Below are positions 43,601 to 52,038 of a DNA stretch of 64,000 nt, piece after piece (position 1 is the first letter of the stretch; the number at the start of each line of letters is the position of its first letter). Position numbers and translations under genes: made by a program. The notes under the pieces were generated by a model. That model saw only the letters and a list, made by a program, of their open reading frames with translations, did no database searches and was not told the DNA's origin. Source of the stretch: Lentzea cavernae (lineage in GTDB: Bacteria > Actinomycetota > Actinomycetes > Mycobacteriales > Pseudonocardiaceae); assembly GCF_014653695.1 (NCBI RefSeq), contig NZ_BNAR01000007.1:1-64000 (forward strand), written 5' to 3'.

Positions 43601-44548
43601 GTGCTGGAGATCAAACCGCTCGACCTGGACGACGAGGCCGCGGTCCACGCCTACGCCGACGTCCGGACGGCCGCGCATCCGGACTCGGTCAGGGAACGTG
43701 TGATCGCGTCGCTGCGAGCACCGAGCCCCGATTTCGGCGAGGTGGTCCGACTCGTCGCACGCCGTGGCGGTGAGGGCGTCGGCATCACCTCGGTGGGTCT
43801 GCTCGGCGGAGTGAACGCACAGTTGGCGGTCGGTCCGATCACCGTGCACCCGGCCTACCGCCGGCAGGGTGTCGGCACCGCGTTGCTCGACGCGCTGCTG
43901 CCTGAGTTGCGCGACCGCGGCTGCACGGCGTTCGAGAGCTGGGGTGTGGTCAAGGACAGCGCGGGTGAGCATTGGGCGATGGCGCGCGGGTTCCGCATCG
44001 CCGCGGTCAGGACCATGCAGCGGTTGACGGTCTCCGAAGCCGTCGCGCACGCGGTCGCGCCGGCCGGTTACCGGGTGGAGCAGTGGGTCGGTGCGACGCC
44101 CGAACCCCTTCTGGAGTCGGTGGCCCGCACCCGGCAGTCGATCAAGGACGCACCGGCCACGGCGTCGGCGGTGCGGGCGCCGGAGTGGACGCCGCAGGTC
44201 GTGCGAGCCGGGGAGGCCGAGGCGCTGGCGGCCGGGGTCGAGCAGCGCGTCGTCGTCGCGATCGAGGAGGTGGGCGGTCAGGTGGTGGCGCTGACCGACG
44301 TGCCGCTGCACCCGTCCGACTCGGCGGACACCCGATGGGGCACCACCGCGGTCACGCCCGCACATCGCGGCCGCGGACTCGGCTTGGCCGTGAAGGCGCA
44401 CATGGTGCGGTGGCTTCGAGAGGACCGGCCGGAACTCGAACGCATCGACACCGGCACGGACGCGGCCAACGTCCACATGATCCGGGTGAACGAGCAGCTC
44501 GGCTTCGTCACGCACCGCGAGGTGGTCGTGGTCAGCCGCTCGTGCTGA
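43601..44548 (+). CDS. Tandem GNAT acetyltransferase (MshD-like architecture)
   Basis: A 315-residue protein with two GNAT domains. The first has the acetyl-CoA loop VHPAYRRQGVGTALLDALLPEL; the second has VTPAHRGRGLGLAVKAHMVRWL and NVHMIRVNEQLGFV. Mycothiol synthase MshD has this two-domain layout, but diagnostic residues cannot be assigned, so the function is open. TTGGGC (43562) and TTAGCC (43587) with a 19-base spacer may drive a leaderless message from GTG 43601. Confidence 0.82.
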   Translation: MLEIKPLDLDDEAAVHAYADVRTAAHPDSVRERVIASLRAPSPDFGEVVRLVARRGGEGVGITSVGLLGGVNAQLAVGPITVHPAYRRQGVGTALLDALLPELRDRGCTAFESWGVVKDSAGEHWAMARGFRIAAVRTMQRLTVSEAVAHAVAPAGYRVEQWVGATPEPLLESVARTRQSIKDAPATASAVRAPEWTPQVVRAGEAEALAAGVEQRVVVAIEEVGGQVVALTDVPLHPSDSADTRWGTTAVTPAHRGRGLGLAVKAHMVRWLREDRPELERIDTGTDAANVHMIRVNEQLGFVTHREVVVVSRSC

Positions 44549-45902
44549 GCAGTTCGGTGAGGACGGGCAGCGCGTTCACCAACTGCTCCCGCGAGCACGC
44601 GCTGTACCCGATGACGAGCCCGTGCAGCTTGGCCCTGTTGACGTAGTGCCTGGCCAGGCCGTCGACCCGCAGGCCGCGTTCGAGCGCCCGCCTCGTCAGG
44701 TCGCGCTCCAGCTCGGCGCCAGGCAGCAGCACCACGACATGCGCGCCCGCGTCGTCGCCGAGCACCTCGATGCCGGCCTCGGCGAACGTGTCGATGATGA
44801 GCGCACGCCGTTCGGACAGTTCCCGGCGCAGCTTGCGCAGGTGGCGGCCGAGGTCGCCGGTGCGCGCCAGTTCGACGACGACCCGCTGGCCCGCGGCGGC
44901 CGGGCTGGTGCCGGTCAGGTCGCGGTGTTCGAGGACGGTCGTGGCGATGTGCTCCGGTGCGACCATCCAGCCCGCGCCCAGGGTCGGCGTGAGGATCTTG
45001 CTCGTGGTGCCGAGGTGGACCACGACGTCGGGTGCCAGGGCGGCCAGCGACGGAAGCGGGGCGACGTCGTAGCGGAGTTCGCCGTCGTAGTCGTCCTCGA
45101 TGACGAGCCAGCCGTCGCGCCGGGCGCGTTCGACCAGGGCGACCCTGCGCGCGGCGGACATGCGGCCGCCCAGCGGGTACTGGTGCGCGGGTGAGCAGTA
45201 GACGGCCTTCACGCCCGCCGGCACGGCGTCCGGGAGCAGGCCCTCGGCGTCGACGGCCGCCTGGACGACGCGCAGGCCGTTGGCCTTGAAGACGCCCACC
45301 GCCCGTTGATAACCGGGCTCCTCGACGGCGACGGTGTCGCCGCGCTCGAGCACCGCGACCGCGATCTCGGTCAGCACGGCGGTGGTGCCTCCGGTCGCGA
45401 GCACGGGGTCGGCGTTGACGGCGAGGCCGCGGTGGCGCAGCAGGTGTTCGGCGATGACCTCGCGGTAGTCGGGCAGGCCCGCGCGTTCGGGGCGGGACAG
45501 CGGGGGCGCGTCCGCGGCGGCGCGCCACGCCCTGCGCCAGGCCGCGCGGTCGAGGCCGCCGGCCCACGGCGCGCCGGTGCCGAGGTCCACGAAGTCGGTG
45601 ATGGCGGGTGCGACGGGCTTGCGCGAACGCTTGCGCAACGGGCCGGGAGGCGTCGTGGTGACGTAGGTGCCGGAGCCGTGCCGGCCGGCGATCCACCCCT
45701 CCGCGTGCAACTGTTCGTAGGCGGCGGCTGTCACCGTGCGGGAGACTCCGAGGGAGTCGGCCAACGCGCGCGTGGACGGCAGGCGGTCGCCCGCGCGAAG
45801 GCGGCCCTCCGACGCGGCGGAGCGCAGGGCGTCGGCGAGCTGGACGGCGAGCGGTTCGGCGGACTCGCGGTCCAGCGCCACGGGAAGCGCGGTCTCAGCC
45901 AA
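44532..45902 (-). CDS. MocR-type regulator (GntR helix-turn-helix fused to aminotransferase domain)
   Basis: A 456-residue fusion. The GntR winged helix (about 12-80) has RLRAGDRLPSTRALADSLGVSRTVTAAAYEQL; a fold type I aminotransferase domain follows from about 110, with the PLP-binding Lys in GTTSKILTPTLGAGW. MocR proteins such as PdxR use PLP or substrates to control vitamin B6 or amine genes. TTG 45902 is supported by GAGAAGG upstream on the minus strand. It is divergent from a flavin/PLP-oxidase-like gene, its likely target, and overlaps the GNAT gene's 3' end by 17 bases. Confidence 0.92.
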   Translation of the reverse strand: MAETALPVALDRESAEPLAVQLADALRSAASEGRLRAGDRLPSTRALADSLGVSRTVTAAAYEQLHAEGWIAGRHGSGTYVTTTPPGPLRKRSRKPVAPAITDFVDLGTGAPWAGGLDRAAWRRAWRAAADAPPLSRPERAGLPDYREVIAEHLLRHRGLAVNADPVLATGGTTAVLTEIAVAVLERGDTVAVEEPGYQRAVGVFKANGLRVVQAAVDAEGLLPDAVPAGVKAVYCSPAHQYPLGGRMSAARRVALVERARRDGWLVIEDDYDGELRYDVAPLPSLAALAPDVVVHLGTTSKILTPTLGAGWMVAPEHIATTVLEHRDLTGTSPAAAGQRVVVELARTGDLGRHLRKLRRELSERRALIIDTFAEAGIEVLGDDAGAHVVVLLPGAELERDLTRRALERGLRVDGLARHYVNRAKLHGLVIGYSACSREQLVNALPVLTELLSTSG

Positions 45903-45970
45903 AGTGGCCTTCTCAAATCGACGAAAGTTGGCACTTCAATGATGCCACTTCCGCGAGCACAGTAGAACCC
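45902..45970. promoter_or_regulatory. Divergent MocR promoter region with repeated AAGTKGSC sites
   Basis: AAGTGGCC (45902-45909) and AAGTTGGC (45925-45932) are direct repeats 23 bases apart, and GCCACTT (45944-45950) is an inverted copy. Direct repeats spaced about two helical turns are characteristic of MocR binding. TTGGCA at 45929 may double as a -35 element. Confidence 0.5.
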
Positions 45971-46615
45971 ATGACCACTGACGTGCAGCTCTCCCCCACC
46001 GCGCGCAGCACCGTCGTCCGCGGCAAGAAACGAGCCGTCGAAGACCGCCAGGTGCTCTACGACGTCCTCGACGCGGGCATGGTGTGCCATCTCGCCGTCG
46101 AGGTCGACGGGGCGCCGTTCCTCATCCCCACCGCGTACGGCCGGGACGGCAACCGCATCTTCCTGCACGGGTCGACGGGCTCACGGTCCATCAGGAGCAT
46201 GATCGAGGGCAAGCCGGTTTGTGTCGCGGTCACGCTCGTGGACGGCGTCGTCTACTCGCGGTCGGTGTTCCACCACTCGATGAACTACCGGTCGGCGATC
46301 ATCCACGCCACGGCGAAGATCGCCGAGGACCCCGAGCACGCGCTGAAGGTCATCGTCGAGCACGTCACGCCGGGCAGCTGGGACTACGCGCGCAGCCCGT
46401 CCAAGAAGGAGATGGCGCAGACGGTCGCGCTGGAGATCGACCTGACCGAGGCGAGCGTCAAGGTGCGCGCCGGCGGCCCCGGTGAGGAGCCGTCCGACCT
46501 CGAAGCGAACCTGGTGTGGGCAGGGCACATGCCACTCGTCACGACGTGGGGCGCGCCGGTGCCGCACGAGACGGACAGGGCGATCCCGCCGCACGTCAGC
46601 GAACGGGGCCGTTGA
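45971..46615 (+). CDS. Pyridoxamine 5'-phosphate oxidase-family (FMN-binding split barrel) protein
   Basis: A 214-residue protein of the FMN-binding split-barrel superfamily. Key segments are YDVLDAGMVCHLAVEVDGAPFLIPTAYGRDG and [18 protein letters not shown], near residues 26-75. These proteins include B6 oxidases, flavin reductases and F420-linked enzymes; the exact reaction is unknown. The divergent MocR regulator suggests a link to vitamin B6 or amino compounds. Its 3' end overlaps cysteine dioxygenase by 20 bases. Confidence 0.85.
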   Translation: MTTDVQLSPTARSTVVRGKKRAVEDRQVLYDVLDAGMVCHLAVEVDGAPFLIPTAYGRDGNRIFLHGSTGSRSIRSMIEGKPVCVAVTLVDGVVYSRSVFHHSMNYRSAIIHATAKIAEDPEHALKVIVEHVTPGSWDYARSPSKKEMAQTVALEIDLTEASVKVRAGGPGEEPSDLEANLVWAGHMPLVTTWGAPVPHETDRAIPPHVSERGR

Positions 46616-47054
46616 CCGGGTCGTAGTGGTACGGGGTCATGGCGCGGGTGCCGTGGCGGTAGACGTGGATCGACACGGCCGGATCCACACCGTCGTTGCG
46701 CACCTGGTGCACGTAACCAGGGCCCCACACCCGCGACTGTCCGGTGCGCAGCGAGTGCACGACCTGGATCTTCGTGGTCACGACCTCGGTCAGCAGGCCG
46801 CTGACCACGGTGAACGCACCCGAGGTGTGGTCGTGGTCGTGCAGCGACGCGGTCTGACCGGGGAGCCAGCTCATCAGCCAGATCTCCTGGTCGTCGGTCT
46901 TGTCGACCAACGCCGAGAAGCGCTCCTCCATGTCGTAGCGGAGCAGGTGCTTCCAGCGGTCGCGGTCGGCCGCCCACGCCAAAGCCACCCGGACGGGGTG
47001 CAGCAGCGCGGAGTTCTCAGGCAGAACGAGGCTGTTCTCAGGAACGGCGAACAT
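46596..47054 (-). CDS. Cysteine dioxygenase type I
   Basis: A 152-residue cupin that oxidises cysteine to cysteine sulfinate. The iron-binding motif HDHDHTSGAFTVVSG near residue 70 supplies His ligands and the third His lies in VHQVRNDG; this is the bacterial CDO pattern, without the Cys-Tyr crosslink Cys of mammalian enzymes. A related thiol dioxygenase cannot be excluded. It is preceded by a polycysteine short ORF and follows a cystathionine gamma-lyase-type gene on the same strand, so a role in cysteine turnover fits. Confidence 0.9.
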   Translation of the reverse strand: MFAVPENSLVLPENSALLHPVRVALAWAADRDRWKHLLRYDMEERFSALVDKTDDQEIWLMSWLPGQTASLHDHDHTSGAFTVVSGLLTEVVTTKIQVVHSLRTGQSRVWGPGYVHQVRNDGVDPAVSIHVYRHGTRAMTPYHYDPVNGPVR

Positions 47055-47102
47055 CGGGAGAAAGGTCCTTACCAGGCGAGTGCGCGAAAAGAGGACGCGG
47101 GA

Positions 47103-47141
47103 CTATCGCCAGGTACAACAGCAACATGCGTTGAAGGACAT
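47103..47141 (-). CDS. Polycysteine leader ORF upstream of cysteine dioxygenase
   Basis: ATG at 47141-47139 opens a 12-codon frame, MSFNACCCCTWR, ending in TAG 48 bases before the dioxygenase start. The four Cys codons (TGT TGC TGT TGT) are consecutive and mostly rare in this GC-rich genome. Polycysteine short ORFs are known in mycobacteria as cysteine-responsive attenuators. The leader's GTCCTT (complement of 47134-47139) can pair with the dioxygenase ribosome site AAGGAC (complement of 47065-47070). No ribosome site precedes the ATG. Confidence 0.7.
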   Translation of the reverse strand: MSFNACCCCTWR

Positions 47142-47148
47142 GGAGCAG

Positions 47149-47170
47149 AGGGTCCCGAAGTCGGGACCCT
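47149..47170 (-). terminator. Hairpin between cystathionine lyase-type gene and polycysteine ORF
   Basis: AGGGTCCCGA and TCGGGACCCT form a perfect 10-bp stem with a 2-base centre, three bases past the upstream stop. No T-run follows. It may end most transcripts, attenuate readthrough into the dioxygenase, or protect the upstream mRNA. Confidence 0.55.
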
Positions 47171-47173
47171 CCG

Positions 47174-48241
47174 TCAATCCAGTCCCAAGGCGTGGGACAC
47201 GTCCGCGACCAGGTCGCGCGTGTCCTCGCAGCCGGCCGAGAAGCGCACCAGGCCCTCCGGCACCGGGTCGCCGAACTGGGCGCGCCGGTCCGCGGTCGAG
47301 TGCAGGCCGCCGAACGACGTCGCCGCCGACACGAGCTTCGAGCGCGCCAGGAACTCGTCGACCGCCTCGACCGACTCGAGCTCGAACGTCAGCACGCCGT
47401 TGAAGCGCCGCATCTGCTGCGCCGCCACGAGGTACGAGGGGTCGTCCGACGCCCCCGGCCAGCGCAGTCCCGCGACACGGCCCTTCAGCAGCTCGTAGAT
47501 CGCCGCCGCGTTCTCCGCCTGCCGCGCGAGCCGCAGGTCGAGGGTTCCCAGGCCGCGCAACGCGAGCCACGTCTCGAACGGGCCGGGGATGGCGCCGTTC
47601 AGCGTCCGCGCGTCACGGACCCGGGTCGCCAGCTCGGAGGACGCCAGCGTCACGTGTCCGAAGAGGACGTCGCTGTGGCCGGCGACGGCCTTGGTGTCCG
47701 ACGCCACCACGACGTCCGCGCCCAGCTCCAGCGGCCGTTGCCCGAGCGGCGTCGCGGTCGTGTTGTCCACGGCCAGCAACGCGCCCGCGGCGTGCGCCTG
47801 CGCGGCCAGCTCCGCGATGTCGCACACGTCGAGGCCGGGGTTAGACGGTGTCTCCAGCAGGACGAGCTTCACGCCCTCGAAGGACGGGTACGGCCCCGCC
47901 GTGGGCACCTCGACCACGTTCACGTCCATTTCGGACACGAACTTCCTCGTCAGGAAGTACCCGTCCGAGGGAACGACGAGGGTGTCCCCAGTGGACAGCA
48001 CCGCCCGCAGCAACGTCGAGATCGCCGCCATGCCGGACGGGAAGACGACGCACTCGCCGCCTTCCAGCGACCCCAGCGCGTCTTCCAGCGCACGCCAGGT
48101 CGGGTTGCCCGCGCGGGCGTAGTAGTCCTGGCCGCCCAGGTGGAACGCCGACGCGAACACCGGCTGCGCGCCGAACGGTTCGCCCGGCGCGCCCTGGGTC
48201 GCGTGCACGACCCGCGTGCCGTCACCGAGTTCGGGGGTCAC
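47174..48241 (-). CDS. Cystathionine gamma-lyase/synthase family PLP enzyme
   Basis: A 355-residue Cys/Met-metabolism PLP enzyme. The cofactor Lys lies in [18 protein letters not shown] near residue 185; the active-site loop [24 protein letters not shown] and the C-terminal [15 protein letters not shown] are typical. The family covers cystathionine gamma-lyase, gamma-synthase and related lyases; catabolic use is favoured by the downstream cysteine dioxygenase. GTG 48241 overlaps the gpsA stop (GTGA). Confidence 0.88.
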   Translation of the reverse strand: MTPELGDGTRVVHATQGAPGEPFGAQPVFASAFHLGGQDYYARAGNPTWRALEDALGSLEGGECVVFPSGMAAISTLLRAVLSTGDTLVVPSDGYFLTRKFVSEMDVNVVEVPTAGPYPSFEGVKLVLLETPSNPGLDVCDIAELAAQAHAAGALLAVDNTTATPLGQRPLELGADVVVASDTKAVAGHSDVLFGHVTLASSELATRVRDARTLNGAIPGPFETWLALRGLGTLDLRLARQAENAAAIYELLKGRVAGLRWPGASDDPSYLVAAQQMRRFNGVLTFELESVEAVDEFLARSKLVSAATSFGGLHSTADRRAQFGDPVPEGLVRFSAGCEDTRDLVADVSHALGLD

Positions 48242-49248
48242 TGGCGCTCGTGCTTCCGGTCGCGGCCCAGCAGCGCGGCACCGAGCTCGCGCACGCCCAG
48301 ACCGTCGTGGCAGACCTGGTGGACGCCTTCGGTGATCGGCATGTCGACCCCGTGCGCCGCCGCGAGTTCGCGGATCGACGAGCAGGACTTCACGCCCTCG
48401 GCGACCTGTCCGTGCGCGGCCTCCTGCGCCTGCGCGAGGGTGTCGCCCTTGCCGAGCCGCTCGCCGAAGGACCGGTTGCGCGACAACGGCGACGCGCACG
48501 TCGCCACGAGGTCGCCCAGCCCGGCGAGACCCGCGAACGTCAGCGGGTCCGCGCCCAGCGCCGCGCCCAGCCGTGCCGTCTCGGCCAGGCCGCGCGTGAT
48601 GATCGACGCCATCGTGTTGTCGCCGTAGCCCATGCCCGCCGCCATGCCGCACGCCAGCGCGATGACGTTCTTGCACGCCCCGCCCAGCTCGCAGCCGACC
48701 ACGTCGGTGTTGGTGTACGGGCGGAAGTACGAGTTCGAGCACGCGTGCTGCAGGTCGACCGCGCGGTCGTGGTCGATGCACGCGATGACCGTCGCGGTCG
48801 GCTGCTCGACGGCGATCTCCTTGGCCAGGTTCGGTCCGGACACCACGGCGACCTGCGACTCGTCGACGCCGGCGACCTCGCGGATCACCTCGCTCATCCG
48901 CTTCAGCGTGCCGAGCTCGACTCCCTTGGACAGCGACACCAGGGTCGCGTCCGGCGGGAGGAGCTCCTTCCACGCCGACAGGTTGACCCGCAACGTCTGC
49001 GACGGCACGGCCAGCACCACCGCGTCCGCCCCGTCCAGCGCCTTCGCCGGGTCGGAGCTGGCCGAGAGGTTGGCCGGCAACGAGATGCCGGGCAGGTAAC
49101 CGGAGTTCACGCGGGTCTCGGTGATCTCGGAGGCGACCTCCTGGCGCCGCGCCCACATCACCACCTCGGGCCCGGAGTCCGCGATGACCTTCGCGAAGGC
49201 CGTGCCCCACGAACCGGAGCCGAGCACCGCAACACGTTCGATCGCCAT
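48238..49248 (-). CDS. gpsA: Glycerol-3-phosphate dehydrogenase [NAD(P)+]
   Basis: GpsA reduces dihydroxyacetone phosphate to sn-glycerol-3-phosphate for phospholipids. The 336-residue protein has the Rossmann motif [12 protein letters not shown] near residue 8, [19 protein letters not shown], and the catalytic Lys in [16 protein letters not shown] 49248 starts one base after plsC, and its stop overlaps the next gene, so plsC-gpsA-lyase is one translation-coupled operon. Confidence 0.96.
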   Translation of the reverse strand: MAIERVAVLGSGSWGTAFAKVIADSGPEVVMWARRQEVASEITETRVNSGYLPGISLPANLSASSDPAKALDGADAVVLAVPSQTLRVNLSAWKELLPPDATLVSLSKGVELGTLKRMSEVIREVAGVDESQVAVVSGPNLAKEIAVEQPTATVIACIDHDRAVDLQHACSNSYFRPYTNTDVVGCELGGACKNVIALACGMAAGMGYGDNTMASIITRGLAETARLGAALGADPLTFAGLAGLGDLVATCASPLSRNRSFGERLGKGDTLAQAQEAAHGQVAEGVKSCSSIRELAAAHGVDMPITEGVHQVCHDGLGVRELGAALLGRDRKHERQ

Positions 49249-49249
49249 G

Positions 49250-49954
49250 TCAGGCCTTCCTCGGTCCGTAGAAGCCCTCGGGGGCCTGCTCCTGCCGCAC
49301 CTCGGCGAGCTCGTCCTTGACCGCGCCCATCAGCAGGTCCGTCACCTCGCGCAGCAGCGGGAGCGTCTCCTCCCTGCCGCGGTAGGCGGACAGGTCGATC
49401 GGCTCACCGACGGAGTGCGTGATGGTCTTGCGCGGGAACGGCCGGAACTTCTTCTGGTAGTGGTTGTAGAGGTCGAGCGTGCCCCAGCGGGCGACCGGGA
49501 CGACCGGGCCGTCGTGCTGCAGCGCGAGCCGGGCGACGCCGGTGCGCGAGTTCGCGGGCCAGCCGCCGGGGTCCTTCGTGATCGTCCCCTCCGGGTAGAT
49601 CACCACGACCTGGCCGGCCGCCAGCGCCGCGTGCGCCGCGCGCAGGCTCTGCTGGGCGTCGGTGGTGCCCCGGTAGACCGGGATCTGCTTCGCGCCCTTG
49701 AGGATCGACCCCATGATCGGCACGTTCCACAGGCTGTGCTTCGCCAGGAAGTGCGGCACCCGGTCGTTCTTGTGCACGAACATGGCGTCGTAGCACGGGT
49801 CGAGGTGCGAGATGTGGTTCATGACCAGCAGCACGCCGCCTTCGCGCGGGATGCGCTCGCCGTGCACCATCCGATGCCTGCCCAGCACGAACGACATGGG
49901 GTAGACGATCGCCGCGGCGACCCCCACCCAGAAGCCGCCCTTCTCCTTGGCCAC
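49250..49954 (-). CDS. plsC: 1-acyl-sn-glycerol-3-phosphate acyltransferase
   Basis: A 234-residue membrane acyltransferase that makes phosphatidic acid. Motifs: NHISHLD (HX4D) near 47, the arginine-containing [18 protein letters not shown], and [20 protein letters not shown] lies six bases before GTG 49954, favouring it over the GTG at 49969. It is the first gene of the operon with gpsA, which supplies its pathway's backbone. Confidence 0.94.
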   Translation of the reverse strand: MAKEKGGFWVGVAAAIVYPMSFVLGRHRMVHGERIPREGGVLLVMNHISHLDPCYDAMFVHKNDRVPHFLAKHSLWNVPIMGSILKGAKQIPVYRGTTDAQQSLRAAHAALAAGQVVVIYPEGTITKDPGGWPANSRTGVARLALQHDGPVVPVARWGTLDLYNHYQKKFRPFPRKTITHSVGEPIDLSAYRGREETLPLLREVTDLLMGAVKDELAEVRQEQAPEGFYGPRKA

Positions 49955-50003
49955 GTGGCCTCTCCTCACTCCCGACCTGCGCAGACCGCGCCCTGGAGCA
50001 CAG

Positions 50004-50024
50004 TAGTCCGCGAATCGTGGACTA
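50004..50024. promoter_or_regulatory. Inverted repeat over the cofC start codon
   Basis: TAGTCCGCGA-A-TCGTGGACTA: 10-base arms complementary at 9 of 10 positions, spanning the cofC GTG (50017-50019). It could be an operator or an mRNA hairpin that limits translation. Confidence 0.45.
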
Positions 50025-50655
50025 TGACGAGGTGCGAGACGAAGTCGACCTCCTGGTTCCGGTCAAGACGCTGGACAGGGCCAAGACCAGGCTGACCAGC
50101 GCGACCGGCGGAGATCCGGTCTCCCACGCCGCCCTGGCGCTCGCGCTCGCCCTCGACACGGTGAGCGCCGCGATCGCCACACCGGGGGTCCGGCGCGTGG
50201 TGACCATCACATCCGATCCGGCCGTCGCGTCCGAGATGGCCGCACTGGGCGTCGAGTCGCTGCCCGAGCCCGCCGAGCCCGGGCTCAACGCGGCGCTGCG
50301 GCACGGCGCCCGCACGCTCCGGTCGTCCCGCGTCGGCGCGCTCCAGGCCGACCTGCCCGCGCTCAGGTCCGCCGAGCTGCGGGCCGCGCTCGACGCCGCG
50401 GCCGGCCGTCGCGCGTTCGTCCCGGACCGCCAGGGCACCGGCACGACCCTGCTCCTCGCCGCACCCGGCGGGCAGCTGGACCCGAGGTTCGGCGTCGGGT
50501 CGGCCGGGCACCACCGCGTCTCCGGTGCCGCCGCGCTGATCGGGCCGTGGCCGTCGCTGCGCTGCGACGTGGACACGGAAGAAGACCTGCGGCTGGCGAA
50601 CGCGCTCGGTCTCGGCACCCGCACCGCGAACGCCCTGCCCGCCTGGACAACCTGA
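50017..50655 (+). CDS. cofC: 2-phospho-L-lactate (or phosphoenolpyruvate) guanylyltransferase, F420 synthesis
   Basis: CofC activates the lactate/PEP side-chain precursor with GTP in coenzyme F420 synthesis. The 212-residue nucleotidyltransferase begins VDLLVPVKTLDRAKTRL and has GALQADLPAL, the nucleotide-binding DXD-like region, and GTGTTLLLAAPGGQLDPRFG. Synteny with mycobacteria (gpsA-cofC-ppk1) is kept, apart from an insertion of lipoprotein, acyltransferase and LVIVD genes before ppk1. Confidence 0.93.
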   Translation: MDYDEVRDEVDLLVPVKTLDRAKTRLTSATGGDPVSHAALALALALDTVSAAIATPGVRRVVTITSDPAVASEMAALGVESLPEPAEPGLNAALRHGARTLRSSRVGALQADLPALRSAELRAALDAAAGRRAFVPDRQGTGTTLLLAAPGGQLDPRFGVGSAGHHRVSGAAALIGPWPSLRCDVDTEEDLRLANALGLGTRTANALPAWTT

Positions 50656-50708
50656 GCAGTCCCCGCGCGTCTTCCGGGTCACCGGGGTGATCACGACTTG
50701 GGAGACTG

Positions 50709-51683
50709 ATGCGAGCGCTCATCGCGCTGGCGGGCGTCACGGCCGTCGCGGGCTGTGTCGCCGCCTATCCGATCGACCGTCCGTCCGACTACACGGCCGA
50801 GAGCAATCTGAGCACGTGCCAGGTGGCGTTGCCCCAGGACTGGAAGGACCGGCTGTCCCGCAACAGGACCGAGGCCGGCTCGCACGAGAAGGTCATCGTC
50901 GTCGCGGCCAACGAGGACGCCGGCACGACGCTGGTGAAGACGACGCGCAACAGGACCACCGAGCTGGTGCTGCACGACCACGGCAAACGCCAGCAGGTGA
51001 TGGCCGTGCAGAACGACGGGCAACTGTTCGGCGTCGAGTTCGACGGCCGCTGGGTGACGTTCTCCACGACACCGAACCCCGCGAACCACACCACCACGAC
51101 CTACGCGTGGGACTCGCGCAACGACGGCGCGCCCGTGCGGATCGGCGACAGCGGTGCCGTGGTGCACAACGGCAAGGCCGCCTGGTCGGACAGCCTCGGC
51201 GTGCACGTCTACGACCTGGCGAAGAAGAAGGACAGGGTCGTCGGCCCCGGCAAGAGGCCGGTCTTCCTGGGCGATGCCGTCATCTGGCTGCAGGACGGGA
51301 AGTTCCGCGCCGAGGGCGCCGTTCCCGGTCAACTGGCGAACGCGACACCCGGCGACAGCGTGGCGTCGGACGGCCGCACGGTGGTGTGGACGCAGGGCGA
51401 CGAGCTGCGCGGCTGGCGCGAAGGCTGGACCGAACCGCGTGAGCTGGCCGGGATCAGGTCCGCACCCAGGGGCGAGGGCATCGTGTTCCCGCGGGTCAGC
51501 GGCGACTTCGTGTCGTGGCAGTCGCAATCGTCGTACGTCACGGACATGCGCAGCGGCGCGACCATGCACACGTCCGAAGGTTCGTACTGGCTGGAAGTCC
51601 ACGGTGGGGCGTTGACGCAGCAGGGCTGGCGCGTCGCGGCCGCCGCTCCGCTGTCGGAGCTGTCCGCGTTGTCCGCCTGCTGA
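50709..51683 (+). CDS. Probable lipoprotein with beta-propeller-like repeats
   Basis: A 324-residue exported protein: MRALIALAGVTAVAGC ends in a lipobox (VAGC, Cys16). The rest is beta-rich with recurring short motifs such as GRWVTFSTT, GKAAWSDSLGVHVYDLAKKK and GRTVVWTQGDELRGW, suggesting a propeller. I recognise no family. It follows cofC by 53 bases on the same strand but shares no obvious pathway. A 50-codon frame with similar style follows. Confidence 0.75.
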   Translation: MRALIALAGVTAVAGCVAAYPIDRPSDYTAESNLSTCQVALPQDWKDRLSRNRTEAGSHEKVIVVAANEDAGTTLVKTTRNRTTELVLHDHGKRQQVMAVQNDGQLFGVEFDGRWVTFSTTPNPANHTTTTYAWDSRNDGAPVRIGDSGAVVHNGKAAWSDSLGVHVYDLAKKKDRVVGPGKRPVFLGDAVIWLQDGKFRAEGAVPGQLANATPGDSVASDGRTVVWTQGDELRGWREGWTEPRELAGIRSAPRGEGIVFPRVSGDFVSWQSQSSYVTDMRSGATMHTSEGSYWLEVHGGALTQQGWRVAAAAPLSELSALSAC

Positions 51684-52038
51684 TGCGGGCGTGCACGAAC
51701 TCGCACTGCACACACCGGACAGTGCTGCCGTACTCGTCGACGGGAAGTACGAGAAACCCGGCTGGTTGCCGGACGGCGCGGCGTCCGTCTGGACCGGAGG
51801 GCACCGGCTGTGCGCGCTCAGGGCTGGGCACGATCGCGCCTGAACACCGAGCGGCTTCCACCCCGCTGACCGGACTTTCCCCTTTGCCCGCCTGCTGACG
51901 CAGTGACGAACAACACGAAAGTGTTGGTTTGGGCAACGCAAGGGGGAACCCGGGCACCTTTACATCCGTATCCCCCTACGCCAGACGACGTATCCCCCCG
52001 ACGTCGTTCCCCGACGCGTTCCCCTGAGGTGTACCTGC
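51684..52038. other. Region between lipoprotein and acyltransferase genes
   Basis: It holds a 50-codon frame (GTG 51691 to TGA at 51843; VHELALHTPDSAAVLVDGKY, then KPGWLPDGAASVWTGGHRLC) that reads like a propeller-blade fragment, in another frame from the lipoprotein gene. It may be a remnant or a small gene. The second half carries an ECF-type promoter for the acyltransferase. Confidence 0.45.
51945..51972 (+). promoter_or_regulatory. ECF-type promoter of the acyltransferase gene
   Basis: GGAACC (51945-51950), exactly 16 bases, CGTATC (51967-51972). Spacing and elements nearly match the SigL-like promoter at 12030-12057 (TGAACC-N16-CGTAGT), suggesting control by the same or a related sigma factor. 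Confidence 0.5.
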
